Shown: piece by piece, positions 8,914-18,008 of the stretch
Layout of the letters: the number at the start of each line of letters is the position of its first letter
Position numbering within the stretch: the stretch's first letter is position 1
NCBI GenBank assembly: GCA_020351895.1
Contig: CP070672.1
Span: 446,469-484,495, forward strand
Length of the DNA stretch: 38,027 bases
DNA from: Thermoplasmata archaeon
GTDB lineage: Archaea; Thermoplasmatota; Thermoplasmata; GCA-020350865
Reading direction: 5' to 3'
Program-made: the position numbers and the translations under genes
The notes under the pieces: generated by a model
What the model saw: only the letters and a program-made list of their open reading frames with translations
What the model was told of the DNA's origin: nothing
Database searches by the model: none

Positions 8914-11340
8914 ATGTTAGAAGGGCTGGCAGGTAAGGTTCAAACTTATGCAGTACAGATAATTGTGGTTGTCATCGTGATCACCATCCTTTTTTCAGGT
9001 GTCTTGCCATCCATAAAAGTATTGACGAATTGGGAGGAGTTTTATCCAGATAACGAGGTGGTAAGGGATTTTAACAAAGTGAACAACAACTTCGGTTGGG
9101 CATCAAAATACCATTATGTGTACGTTGAGAACAAAGATGGAGGGGATGTGCTATCACCTGCTTCACTCAGAGAGCAGTATAATTTGACGAGAGAAGTAGA
9201 AGAGAATGTCACTGGTGTGGAAGATGTGGTTAGTGTTGCAGAGTTCATTAATCTTGGGATAAATTTCTATAACGATACAAAAGATATACTAAATGCCACA
9301 GATGGAGAAATCGAGATATTAAAACAGGTTGCAGTATCAATCTATCAGGCCAATTTCACTGGAGAACTGCCTATCGACATAGACATTGAAGAAGTTCAAA
9401 TGTTAATGGCAACCCTCCTTCCAGCCGATTTTAATCCAGATGATCCAAAAGCCAATGCAACGCTCATAGTGGTTATGATTTATGGATTATATGACGAACC
9501 TCAGTATAAAAAGAAGAGTCTAAATGTAAGAGACGTTGTTAATGGCATGGATTTTAATCACATTAAGGTGGAACAGACGAGCAATGCACTGCTCACCCAT
9601 GATGTTGACCAGAGTGTTTGGGACACGACAATAACCCTGGGCCTGGCGATTTTTATTTTAATAGTGGTGCTTCTTGCCGTGAGCTTTAGGGATTATACTT
9701 ATGTTTTGTTGCCAGTCTTCACCCTTATCATAGTAGCGATATGGACTTTCGGTACAATGGTGATAATGGGTGTGAAATTCACGGTGGTCGAGGTGGCTGT
9801 ACTCCCACTTGTTGTTGGACTCGGAATAGATTACTCGGTGCACATATCAAGAAGGTATCAGGAGGAGCTAAAAAAGGGTGCCGATGTTTCCTTGGCACTG
9901 AAACGGTCTGTTAAAATGGTCGGCTCTGCATTATCTTTAGCAGTGGCGACAACGATAATCGCCTTTTTCTCCAATGTCTTCTCTGAAATCACGCCGATTC
10001 GAAATTTTGGGATTCTTGTGGGATTGGGAATATTTTATGCTTTCTTCCTAACCCTGACTTTCCAATGCGCAGCAAGATACCTCTTGGATTCGAGGAAAGG
10101 GGCAAAGGTATTAGGAAAAACAAAAAAGGACCCCAAGGTTCTAGACAAGGGTATGACCTTTGGTGCCCACACAGTGAAGCGACACCCAGCACCGGTGATA
10201 GTAATAGTTCTTATCATTACATTTTTAGCATTGTTCTATTCAATAGGAGTCGAAACCGAGTTCAGTTTGGAGGATTTCGTGCCCAGTGACTGGCCAACCA
10301 TGAGAACCACCGAGCTAATCCGGGATCATTTCGCTTCTGCAAGCTATACGCAAGAGTACATACTCATGGAAGGAGATATTTCAAATCCTGATGTTATCGA
10401 TAATATTGCGTTAATGGAGGACAATATAGCTGATGATACCCATGTTGTCAGTGTTGAGCTTGCTGGGAAGGAAATAGTGAGAGTGGAGAGTGTACGGAAG
10501 TTCATGGCTGAAGCAATAATGAATAATCAGAGTCTGGAAGATGCCTTCAACTTGACTGTACAAGGGCTGCCCACCGAGAACTGCACTGAGAATGATATTC
10601 AGGGGATTTTTTCTTATCTTTGTACAAACGTTTCTTATCAAGATAAGGTTAAATCCGTTCTTTTCTCTGATGCGGAGGAAGAAAGATTTGCAGGTACAAT
10701 AATTAGGGTTTTTGTTTCGGCAGAAGGTACCTCTGAAGCACGAAGAGTTTACACACAGTTGAAGGATGATATCGTAAACACAGATGGTGTGGAAGAAAAG
10801 GTGACAGGTGAGACCGTATTGGTTATCACGACAATAGATTCCTTTCAAAGAAGCCAGATCGTAACAACAGCATTCTCAGTCATATTATCGGCCATAGTGC
10901 TTATGCTGGTGTACAGAAACTTCTTGCTTGGTGTCATAGCAGTTGTTCCTGTTGCCATATCCACTATATGGATATTGGGCACAATGGCACTTCTGGGCAT
11001 CTCCATCAATGTTTTTACTGTCATGGTCACTGCACTCACGATCGGCCTTGGTATCGATTATTCCATACACATTATCCAACGGTTCAGGGAAGAGCGTAAG
11101 ACTCAAGGCCCGAAAGAATCCATGCAGACCACAATAGAGCGAACAGGTTCTGCCATATTCATCTCTGCCCTCACCACGATATGCGGATTTGCAGTCCTTT
11201 TACTGTCCCCTATGCCCCTTACCCAGCATTTTGGGATAATAACTGCGGCAACCATAGTATATAGCTTTGATCTGGCTGTCTTCGTGCTTCCCATACTACT
11301 TTTGGCTTGGGCTCTGCACCATGAGAAAATGAACAAATAG
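8914..11340 (+). CDS. RND-superfamily (MMPL/HAE3-like) membrane exporter
   Basis: An 808-residue, probably 12-helix transporter with internal duplication: each half has one N-terminal helix, a large outside loop and a block of five helices. The two halves carry the same signature, GLGIDYSVHI with Asp306 and GLGIDYSIHI with Asp715, typical of the sterol-sensing-like core of MMPL/HAE3 transporters, where the Asp pair carries protons. Family members export lipids or other hydrophobic molecules using the proton gradient; the substrate is unknown here. The ATG at 8914 lies 43 nt after the amidohydrolase stop, with an AT-rich box about 25 nt before it, so it may also have its own leaderless promoter. 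The 3' end is convergent with the EamA gene, 14 nt apart. Confidence 0.9.
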   Translation: MLEGLAGKVQTYAVQIIVVVIVITILFSGVLPSIKVLTNWEEFYPDNEVVRDFNKVNNNFGWASKYHYVYVENKDGGDVLSPASLREQYNLTREVEENVTGVEDVVSVAEFINLGINFYNDTKDILNATDGEIEILKQVAVSIYQANFTGELPIDIDIEEVQMLMATLLPADFNPDDPKANATLIVVMIYGLYDEPQYKKKSLNVRDVVNGMDFNHIKVEQTSNALLTHDVDQSVWDTTITLGLAIFILIVVLLAVSFRDYTYVLLPVFTLIIVAIWTFGTMVIMGVKFTVVEVAVLPLVVGLGIDYSVHISRRYQEELKKGADVSLALKRSVKMVGSALSLAVATTIIAFFSNVFSEITPIRNFGILVGLGIFYAFFLTLTFQCAARYLLDSRKGAKVLGKTKKDPKVLDKGMTFGAHTVKRHPAPVIVIVLIITFLALFYSIGVETEFSLEDFVPSDWPTMRTTELIRDHFASASYTQEYILMEGDISNPDVIDNIALMEDNIADDTHVVSVELAGKEIVRVESVRKFMAEAIMNNQSLEDAFNLTVQGLPTENCTENDIQGIFSYLCTNVSYQDKVKSVLFSDAEEERFAGTIIRVFVSAEGTSEARRVYTQLKDDIVNTDGVEEKVTGETVLVITTIDSFQRSQIVTTAFSVILSAIVLMLVYRNFLLGVIAVVPVAISTIWILGTMALLGISINVFTVMVTALTIGLGIDYSIHIIQRFREERKTQGPKESMQTTIERTGSAIFISALTTICGFAVLLLSPMPLTQHFGIITAATIVYSFDLAVFVLPILLLAWALHHEKMNK

Positions 11341-11354
11341 ACGGAGAAATCTCA

Positions 11355-12275
11355 CTATTTTTCATCCTTGATTTTATCTGGTTCTTTTTTGGTTTTTCTT
11401 CCAATATAGGCCATGTATATTCCAGGAAGTATCAGAGCGCCTCCAAATACGGTAAACTCCGGGGGTGCTTCGTTAAGCAGGATAAAGGCAAGGATTGTGG
11501 ACCCTATGGGCTCCCCCAGGATGCTTACAGAAATTATTTGGGCCTTCACATATTTGAGTGCATAGTTGTACATCGTGTGGCCAAGTATGGTGGGAACTAT
11601 AGCCATCACGATAAATAGCTCATATTCCTCAATAGGTAAAGGATAAAGCTTAGCCGAAACAGCTACACATGCACCAAGAAGGCAAAGTGTACAGATTCCG
11701 TATACAATGAATACATAGGGAACCAAAGATATGGTCCTTCTTGCTTTTCTTCCCCCCAGGATGTAGATTCCTGCGGCTATGCTCCCTATCAGAGCTAGAA
11801 TGTCCCCTCTGAAGTTGCTTCCCCCTAGCCCCATATCTCCTGCCGTGAGTACAATGATGCCTGTGAAGGCCACAACTATCCCCACATATCCGATAGTTTT
11901 TAGCTTTTCCCTAAAAAGGTAATGGGCCACAATGGCCACAAAAATAGGGTGCGATGTGACCAGAATCACAGAGCTCGCAACCGAGGTCTCCTCAAGGGAC
12001 GTAATCCATGAACCGAAGTGAAGGGCCAAAACCATGCCTATTGCAACCATGAAGATCAATTCGTCCTTTTGGATCTTCTTGAATTCGTCCTTGTACTTGG
12101 CGACCACAAAGGGAAGCAAAATCAGGCAGGTGAACCCCATCCTGTAAGCTGCAATGACAAAAGGGTGGGCATTACTCCATCTAATGAATATTGCAGAAAA
12201 CGAGACAGCCACAACTGCGGTGATAATGGCCATGTTGCTCAGGTTCTCTTGGGAGGGGGAAGAAGACCTTTGCAT
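11355..12275 (-). CDS. EamA/DMT-family transporter (10 membrane helices)
   Basis: Belongs to the drug/metabolite transporter superfamily: about ten hydrophobic helices in two repeated halves, with EamA-like segments ITAVVAVSFSAIFIRWSNA near the N-terminus and LGEPIGSTILAFILLNEAPP in the second half. Likely moves a small metabolite across the membrane; the substrate cannot be read. The frame extends to a GTG at 12326, but a TATA-like box at 12300-12314 lies inside that extension and about 30 nt before the ATG at 12275. I therefore start at that ATG (306 residues, usual family length). The C-terminal tail is Lys/Asp-rich and cytoplasmic. It is divergent from the small rubredoxin-like gene. Confidence 0.9.
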   Translation of the reverse strand: MQRSSSPSQENLSNMAIITAVVAVSFSAIFIRWSNAHPFVIAAYRMGFTCLILLPFVVAKYKDEFKKIQKDELIFMVAIGMVLALHFGSWITSLEETSVASSVILVTSHPIFVAIVAHYLFREKLKTIGYVGIVVAFTGIIVLTAGDMGLGGSNFRGDILALIGSIAAGIYILGGRKARRTISLVPYVFIVYGICTLCLLGACVAVSAKLYPLPIEEYELFIVMAIVPTILGHTMYNYALKYVKAQIISVSILGEPIGSTILAFILLNEAPPEFTVFGGALILPGIYMAYIGRKTKKEPDKIKDEK

Positions 12276-12299
12276 GGGCAAGATAAAGGCACGAAGGTA

Positions 12300-12314
12300 T
12301 TTAATTGTATATTT
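12300..12314 (-). promoter_or_regulatory. TATA-like box of the EamA gene
   Basis: The plus strand reads TTTAATTGTATATTT. Its distance to the ATG at 12275 fits a short-leader or leaderless archaeal message. Confidence 0.4.
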
Positions 12315-12390
12315 GGAGGTTGTCACCTGTGGCTGTGACTTAGATTCATATACGTGTATGACAGTATTTCTAGATCAAGGTGAATTTCAA

Positions 12391-12537
12391 ATGAAGGTTT
12401 GGATATGTGACGACTGCGGAGCCGAAGTGGGTATGGGAGCGAAGCCAGAGAAATGCGGTAAATGCGGCGCAGACGAGCTTGTCGAGATAGAACGCGCAGA
12501 TGAAAGCGGCCATGGTTGCAAGGGCCCCGTGGCCTGA
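12391..12537 (+). CDS. Small rubredoxin-like/zinc-ribbon protein
   Basis: A 48-residue protein starting MKVWICDDCG with two CxxC knuckles (Cys6/Cys9 and KCGKCG) that would bind one iron or zinc, as in rubredoxin-type metal sites. A fifth Cys lies near the C-terminus (HGCKGPVA). The ATG at 12391 has a clear SD, AAGGTGA at 12377-12383, with 7 nt spacing; the longer open frame upstream overlaps the divergent eamA promoter and is unlikely to be used. It is too short for a standard rubredoxin fold of about 53 residues, but the knuckles are clear. It may be an electron carrier or simply a zinc ribbon; neighbours do not decide. Its stop lies 17 nt from the convergent tyrS stop. Confidence 0.8.
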   Translation: MKVWICDDCGAEVGMGAKPEKCGKCGADELVEIERADESGHGCKGPVA

Positions 12538-12554
12538 AAAAAATACGCAACATT

Positions 12555-13604
12555 CTATCTTGTAACCTCGATTTCCTTTACCTTCTCATAGTTTGCGGGA
12601 TTCTTCTCAAAATAATCCCGAACAGGTTTTAGAATTTCATTCAGGTATTGGGAAGTGGCACTTTTCAGATCTGCGGGATGCAGTTGACCAGATTCGAAGG
12701 TTTCCTTTACGTTGGAGTAACCCGAAAGAATCAGATCCCCTCCATATTTTTTAGGCCTGGATATCGTCATCTCCTCCACTCTGTTAAAAATTATGTATCT
12801 GCAGATATCTATTATTGGATTATCGGCTGTTTGACCTTCGGGGCAGTATGCCTTGTTGATTTTTCTCTTGATGTCCTCTGGAGAATCATTGATAAATATC
12901 GAATTTTCAGGATTGGATTTTGACATCTTGGCTTCGATAATATCCATCCTTCCCCCACCCTCCAAACCAGGTAGAAGTGGAGTGTGAATGGCCACAACCT
13001 TTTTCCAGTTTAGCTTTTCTGAAACGTCCCTGGCAAGCATGTGGGCCTTTCGCTGGTCCATACCACCCAGGGCAACATCCACGTTCAGCTGAAAGATGTC
13101 AGCTACCTGCATTGCCGGGTATATGAGCATGGACGCGTCCATGTCGGCTTCGTCCACCTTTCTTCCCATGATGGTCATAGTCCGCTTTATACGATGCAGG
13201 GAGCTTTTTTTGGATATTCTCAGCACCTTTTCCCAATATCCTATACCGTCCAAGAGGTCTGTGGCGTACACGAAATCCAAATCTTTCGCCTCTGCGCCAA
13301 AGGCATAAAAGCAGTCCTTTATGTACTCACCACAGGCTCGAATATTCTCAATGTCGGCTCCCAGTTTGTCGTTGAGGTATGCATGCCAGTCCGCAAGGAG
13401 AACAGTGACCGTAAAACCACAATCGAGTAGGTCTTTCACCTTATCTATGCATATTATGGTTCCGATATGAACAAAGCCTGACGGCTCGATACCGATGTAG
13501 GCAGAGGGTTTTTCCTTCCCCTCGATTAAGGCTTTTAGTTCATGGTGGGTGACTGTCTCTTCCGTATTGTGTGTAAGCCTCTTTAATTTGCTCATGCTCC
13601 TCAC
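12555..13604 (-). CDS. tyrS: Tyrosyl-tRNA synthetase, archaeal type
   Basis: Class I synthetase charging tRNA-Tyr. The 349-residue size and the layout match archaeal TyrRS. Visible are the HIGH-like box in EPSGFVHIGTI (His46), the LLADWHAYLN segment, the substrate region YPAMQVADI followed by GGMDQRKAHMLARD, and a canonical KMSKS loop (226-230). TrpRS, the nearest relative, is excluded by the overall pattern of these segments. The frame starts with GTG at 13604; an ATG at 13595 is an alternative. A TATA-like TTTTACATC about 25 nt before the GTG suggests a leaderless start there. The gene is divergent from the PRC-barrel gene. Confidence 0.95.
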   Translation of the reverse strand: MRSMSKLKRLTHNTEETVTHHELKALIEGKEKPSAYIGIEPSGFVHIGTIICIDKVKDLLDCGFTVTVLLADWHAYLNDKLGADIENIRACGEYIKDCFYAFGAEAKDLDFVYATDLLDGIGYWEKVLRISKKSSLHRIKRTMTIMGRKVDEADMDASMLIYPAMQVADIFQLNVDVALGGMDQRKAHMLARDVSEKLNWKKVVAIHTPLLPGLEGGGRMDIIEAKMSKSNPENSIFINDSPEDIKRKINKAYCPEGQTADNPIIDICRYIIFNRVEEMTISRPKKYGGDLILSGYSNVKETFESGQLHPADLKSATSQYLNEILKPVRDYFEKNPANYEKVKEIEVTR

Positions 13605-13674
13605 GATTTGAGGTATCGCTTAGGATGTAAAAGAGGGTTTTGGTTTCGGGCCAAAACTCGACAATTCGGGAAGG

Positions 13675-13729
13675 TTTAAAAGGGAGAAAGGCCATACAGG
13701 TTGCGGGCGAGCGTAAAAGATGAGGTGAT
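13675..13729 (+). promoter_or_regulatory. Promoter and SD of the PRC-barrel gene
   Basis: TTTAAAAG at 13675-13682 is a good TATA box. GAGGTGAT at 13722-13729 is a strong SD 4 nt before the TTG at 13734, which decides that non-ATG start. Confidence 0.55.
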
Positions 13730-13733
13730 TTGA

Positions 13734-13976
13734 TTGAGAAGATTTGCGACCGAGCTGAGAGGAAAAACCGTTATGACGAACGATGGGCAAATCCTTGGGA
13801 TGATCGAGAATTTCATCGTCGATACCGCAACAGGTGAGCTGCATCATGTGCTCGTTATTCCCGCAGAGGAGATAGAACCCAGACTTTACAAGACCGACGC
13901 TCAGGGAAGGCTTGTTCTGCCCTTTCAAAATATGAGGGCTGTAAGAGATGTTGTGGTAATGGATCTTTTGAAGTAG
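13734..13976 (+). CDS. PRC-barrel domain protein
   Basis: An 80-residue single-domain protein; nearly the whole length is a PRC-barrel (ELRGKTVMTNDGQILGMIEN at the N-terminus, VVVMDLLK at the end). Stand-alone PRC-barrel proteins are common in euryarchaea. The domain is linked to RNA metabolism (as in RimM) and, in haloarchaea, to cell-division proteins (CdpB); which applies here cannot be told. The start is TTG at 13734, chosen because GAGGTGAT lies just upstream. It is divergent from tyrS and convergent with leuS, so it sits alone between two synthetase genes. No membrane segment or signal peptide. Confidence 0.88.
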   Translation: MRRFATELRGKTVMTNDGQILGMIENFIVDTATGELHHVLVIPAEEIEPRLYKTDAQGRLVLPFQNMRAVRDVVVMDLLK

Positions 13977-14059
13977 ATGATCCCATACAAACGGTTCTTC
14001 TACCGGCAAAATAGGTAACTTCCTTCTTTTAATCGGTATATATTAGTCAGGGTGAACAA

Positions 14060-16951
14060 TCATTCTATAAAAATCGCTGGCCGAAACGGCACTGCGAATC
14101 TGGTCTTATCCTTTGGATCATACCGCGCTTCATCATCTTGGGAATATATCTCTATCTCACACCCAAATTCATGCTTCAGGAAGTCTTTAGCCTCTAAAAG
14201 ATGGTTCATTTCGTCCACTTTCAGGTTTAACCGTTCTAGTTCATCGAGCCCTCTTTTAGTCAGATCTTCCACCAGTTTTTTGGCGTACTGGGAGGCTTCC
14301 TTTGAATGTTTTTTGATATTAGGATCTGTCATGGCCTTTTTCATGAGACTGTTTATACCGAGTTTCGATTCTAGGCTCATTCCCACGGCCATATGATGCA
14401 TATCGTGCTTCCATTTCGATGGGGTGTACAGTACGATCTTCTCTGGTTTAATGCCTGTTACCTTCAGTATCTCGTTTATATCTGAGATTGTGTTGATTAA
14501 CAACTCCTCAGACATCTCGATGTTCAAATTGATGACATCCAAATCTGCCTTGGGATACTCTGCAAGGGATATAAAACCTGAGAAACCCAGTTTTTCCCAG
14601 ATCTCTTCGCATATATGGGGAGTAACAGGAGCCAGGAACTTGGTCTGAGTCACTATTAGTTTGTTAAGAATTGCCTTGTTGCATTTACCCAGACACCGCC
14701 TTTTATACCATCTCAGGTGCCTTTGAAGGTCAAAGAATCCGATTTTTAGGGCTGTTCTGAACTTCATTTCCTCCATTTCTTGGGTGACTTCTTTTATGCT
14801 TCTATTCAACACAGATTCGAACCAGGCATCAATTCCAATTTTCTCCTCCCTGCCTGAATCATAGTTATTGATGGCAAAGTCCCTCCACGTTTCAAGGCGG
14901 GAGTAAGCCCCAGATGCAAAATCCATGTTGAAATTGGGATCATCTATACCTTCACCGCTATAGGATAATGTGAGTCTAGTACCGTCCGCTCCAAATCTAT
15001 CTAGGATATCCCTAAGAGGATAGAAATTCCCAGCAGATTTGGACATTTTTGCCCCTGAAACCAGAATCCAACCATTCAGTCCAAAGCCCAAGGGCCAGTG
15101 CTTCTCAGGGAATATTGCCACATGGTTGAAGAGACAGAAGGAAAGGTGGTTTTGAACCAAGTCCTTGCCCGAAACCCGAAGATCGAAGGGATACCAGTAT
15201 TCGAATTCATTCCTCATCTCAGATAATTTGGATTCAGATATCCCTACTTCGTGGGAAATCGCACTGGCTTCACCCTCTCCCAAGAAAATATAATCGAAGA
15301 AGGGATCAGTAATTTTTTCTGGAGGTATGATTTTCTCGTGCTCAAGATATTTAGAAATCGTATAATATGCCATGTATATGGTTGAATCGGACAAAGACTC
15401 GATGACCCAATTCTCATCCCAGGGGAGTCTCGTTCCAAGGCCAAATTCCCTTGTGCAGGCCCAATCGTTGAGCCAATCAAGGACATATTCGAACTGTTTT
15501 CTGACACCCTCAGGAAAGAGTTTTAGGTTGTTTAGTGCAGAATGGGCCGCCTTCTTCCATTCTTTGCTACCGTAGGCGATGAACCATTGATTTGATACAA
15601 CCTTCACAATGCTGGGTGTCAGGCATCTGCACACCACATCTCCTGAGAGCTCGTACATTACGTCCGCATCATTGCTTGCAATGAGCTTCTCCTTCACCAG
15701 ATCCTTTGCCTCTTCCACCTTCATACCTAGATATTCTCCACAGTTTTCGTTCATAACACCGGTGTAGAATCCAGATTTGTAGATGATCTTTTTCGCCTCT
15801 TCGAGTTTTTCTCTGTCATGTTGGCTTGTGATTTTCATTTCTTCGCAGATCTTTACAGCAGGCAGATCTCCCCATCCAGGGGTATCGATTATTGGTATGG
15901 GTTTGATTTTTTTGATTTTCTCACAGTCCAATCCATATCTGTTGCATAGACTATCATCATATAGATCATAAAGGCCCATCCAATCATCAGGTGCATCTGA
16001 AGGAACACTCGTCACAAGCCCTGTGCCTTTGTTGGGATCGCAGAACTCAGAAGGCAGAATGAGAATCTCTCGATTTATTCCTGGAGCCACACAGGTTTTT
16101 CCTATCATCTGTCCTCCCCAAATTTCACCTACGATTTCAAGTCCCTCCTTCTGTTCTTTCAATTTGTGGGCACATTCCTTGCTCACAATCCAAATCTCGT
16201 CTCCCACCTTGGCCTTTACGTATTTTAAATCGACATCAACCCACATATTGGTCTGTCCGTACACAGTTTCAGGTCTGAGGGTGGCAGCAATGATGTATGC
16301 ATCCTCGAATTTGAACTTAAGGAGCGTCATTTCCTGGGGGGTCTCCCCTTCTCCCTTGATTCTTGCATGATCACCAACTGGTGATTTGCATTTGGTACAC
16401 CATACAACGGGGTGCTCACCCAATACAACATAATCCTTGGCCTTCAGCTTACGAAACTGCCATTCTATGAATTTATTGTACAATGGATTTAAAGAGGTTG
16501 TGATGAACCTCCTTCTCCAATCGATTGACACTCCAAACCTAATCACATCCTTTATGTATTCATCTGGGAAAAATTCTGTCCAGTATACAGGCTCTGCAAA
16601 TCTTGGGATAAGATCACTGGGTATACCCATATCCTCCATGATTTTCATCTGTTTCGGGTCCTTTTCTTTGATACGGTCCGCTGCTGAAACAATTGGAGAG
16701 CCTGTGCAATGAAAGGCAAAGGGAAAAAGGACATTGAATCCCATCATGCGCTTAAACCTGGCATACACATCCACACGAAGCAGTGTGTATGCATGACCCA
16801 GGTGCATATACCCATTCATGTATGGATAGGGGAAGTTAAGGAAGTATTTCTTTTGACCTTGCAAAGGCTCGGTCTCGAAGATCTTTGCCTCATTCCATTT
16901 CTGCTGCCATTTGTTTTCAATATAATTTGAATTGTTTTGCCCCTCTTCCAT
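14060..16951 (-). CDS. leuS: Leucyl-tRNA synthetase, archaeal/eukaryal type
   Basis: Class I synthetase charging tRNA-Leu in the cytoplasm, 963 residues as usual for the archaeal form. Visible: the HIGH box as HLGH (residues 50-53) in YMNGYMHLGHAYT, a CP1 editing domain with the ATLRPETVYGQTNMWV threonine-rich motif, a KMSKS loop (635-639, GAKMSKSAGN), and an anticodon-binding helical domain plus the C-terminal extension typical of archaeal enzymes. The bacterial form differs in domain order, which supports archaeal origin. The ATG at 16951 is followed by MEEGQNNSNYIENKWQQKW and lies about 33 nt after a TATA box. Convergent with the PRC-barrel gene. Confidence 0.96.
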   Translation of the reverse strand: MEEGQNNSNYIENKWQQKWNEAKIFETEPLQGQKKYFLNFPYPYMNGYMHLGHAYTLLRVDVYARFKRMMGFNVLFPFAFHCTGSPIVSAADRIKEKDPKQMKIMEDMGIPSDLIPRFAEPVYWTEFFPDEYIKDVIRFGVSIDWRRRFITTSLNPLYNKFIEWQFRKLKAKDYVVLGEHPVVWCTKCKSPVGDHARIKGEGETPQEMTLLKFKFEDAYIIAATLRPETVYGQTNMWVDVDLKYVKAKVGDEIWIVSKECAHKLKEQKEGLEIVGEIWGGQMIGKTCVAPGINREILILPSEFCDPNKGTGLVTSVPSDAPDDWMGLYDLYDDSLCNRYGLDCEKIKKIKPIPIIDTPGWGDLPAVKICEEMKITSQHDREKLEEAKKIIYKSGFYTGVMNENCGEYLGMKVEEAKDLVKEKLIASNDADVMYELSGDVVCRCLTPSIVKVVSNQWFIAYGSKEWKKAAHSALNNLKLFPEGVRKQFEYVLDWLNDWACTREFGLGTRLPWDENWVIESLSDSTIYMAYYTISKYLEHEKIIPPEKITDPFFDYIFLGEGEASAISHEVGISESKLSEMRNEFEYWYPFDLRVSGKDLVQNHLSFCLFNHVAIFPEKHWPLGFGLNGWILVSGAKMSKSAGNFYPLRDILDRFGADGTRLTLSYSGEGIDDPNFNMDFASGAYSRLETWRDFAINNYDSGREEKIGIDAWFESVLNRSIKEVTQEMEEMKFRTALKIGFFDLQRHLRWYKRRCLGKCNKAILNKLIVTQTKFLAPVTPHICEEIWEKLGFSGFISLAEYPKADLDVINLNIEMSEELLINTISDINEILKVTGIKPEKIVLYTPSKWKHDMHHMAVGMSLESKLGINSLMKKAMTDPNIKKHSKEASQYAKKLVEDLTKRGLDELERLNLKVDEMNHLLEAKDFLKHEFGCEIEIYSQDDEARYDPKDKTRFAVPFRPAIFIE

Positions 16952-16980
16952 TTTTTCGACCTTTTGCCGTGCATAGCCCT

Positions 16981-16990
16981 CTTTAAATAT
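16981..16990 (-). promoter_or_regulatory. TATA box of leuS
   Basis: The minus strand reads ATATTTAAAG. The predicted transcript start is about 9 nt before the leuS ATG, leaving almost no leader. Confidence 0.5.
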
Positions 16991-17067
16991 AGTTTTTGTG
17001 GGAATTATAAGCTCTTTATATTGGTGATTTCAGAAGAAGTTACAGAAAGATATAATGCAATGAAAAA

Positions 17068-17613
17068 TCAATAACCTGTTGACAAGATCTCGGTCCCGAG
17101 GGTGTTGAATGCCGTTTCCACGTTCTCACCGGTTTTCGCGCTGGATTGAAAGACCCGAGAGTGGTTGTACTTTGATGTAAATTTCTTTAGCTCGTCGATA
17201 TTCATTTCAGCCTTTTCTTTTAGGTCGCATTTATTGGCAAGAAAGATTATTGGAATCTCGCCTGCAACAGAATAAACCGCCTTTACCCAATCATCCAGAA
17301 AAGTCATGGTCTCCTTTCGTGTAATATCACACACAGCCACCACACCTTGACATCCAAAGAAGTAAGCCTCCTGAAGCATCTGACGGAAGCCCTGCTGGCC
17401 CATGATATCCCACACCAGCATTTTGACATTTGTGGGAGCTTTCTTTCTTGGATGAGGTATTGTCAGACTTTTTTTGGATATCTTCGTCCCTATTGTGGAG
17501 ATATATTTATCGGAAAACTCATCAAAGACGAATCGTTTGATCAAACTTGTTTTACCCACCCCTCCCTCTCCCACTAGGCAGATTTTAAATGAATAATCGG
17601 CATCGCTTAGCAT
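17068..17613 (-). CDS. Ras/Rab-like small GTPase
   Basis: A 181-residue GTP-binding switch protein of the Ras superfamily. All G boxes are visible: P-loop GEGGVGKTS (15-23), switch I Thr (STIGTKI, Thr40), switch II WDIMGQQ with Asp69 and the catalytic-position Gln73, NKCD (127-130) and SAKTG (159-162 region). There is no C-terminal Cys for lipid attachment (ends STGY) and no membrane segment, so it is probably soluble or bound through a partner. The frame is open to a GTG at 17718, but the ATG at 17613 has the SD GAGAGGAG 4 nt upstream, and TATA boxes lie inside the longer version; the shorter start also gives normal GTPase length. No GAP or roadblock partner is adjacent. The effector is unknown. 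Confidence 0.92.
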   Translation of the reverse strand: MLSDADYSFKICLVGEGGVGKTSLIKRFVFDEFSDKYISTIGTKISKKSLTIPHPRKKAPTNVKMLVWDIMGQQGFRQMLQEAYFFGCQGVVAVCDITRKETMTFLDDWVKAVYSVAGEIPIIFLANKCDLKEKAEMNIDELKKFTSKYNHSRVFQSSAKTGENVETAFNTLGTEILSTGY

Positions 17614-17617
17614 TTTA

Positions 17618-17686
17618 CTCCTCTCTTTTTGTGTTCCAAATTCAACTCTTAGGGATATAGGCACAATATATTCATCGTTTATAAAC
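17618..17686 (-). promoter_or_regulatory. Promoter and SD fixing the start of the small GTPase gene
   Basis: On the minus strand GAATATATTG (17664-17673) and GTTTATAAAC (17677-17686) are TATA candidates. GAGAGGAG (17618-17625) is the SD, with a TAAA spacer to the ATG at 17613. Confidence 0.55.
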
Positions 17687-17913
17687 TCTTCTGAGTTTTG
17701 ATAATCCAAGAAAAACACTTAATACCAATAACTGTACATTTTAGAATGCCTTGGACCTTGTGCACCTAAATTATGGATTTAACGAGGATTAATCGGCATA
17801 TTTGTGGATGGAAAATTGGGTTCAACGTCTAGAGTTGCGATTATTGGGAATACCAAAACCTGTTGAAAAAAATCAAGAATATAATGAAATTAAAGAAATC
17901 TATGTGTTGAAAG

Positions 17914-17933
17914 TACGTGAAAATACGTGAAAA
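17914..17933 (+). repeat. Perfect 10-bp tandem repeat, two copies
   Basis: TACGTGAAAA occurs twice head to tail, 76-95 nt before the ABC ATPase ATG, in a 263-nt intergenic region that otherwise shows no gene. It may be a regulator site. Confidence 0.6.
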
Positions 17934-18008
17934 TCTGTTTGAGCGGTCCATAATCAGGTTATTTCCAGTGAATTTACCGCCTTGTTCCCTGATATCGAGA
18001 GTGAGGCA

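Noticed and set aside
17815..17835. GGGTTCAACG resembling a tRNA T-arm
   Set aside because: No acceptor stem, D-arm or anticodon arm can be drawn around it.
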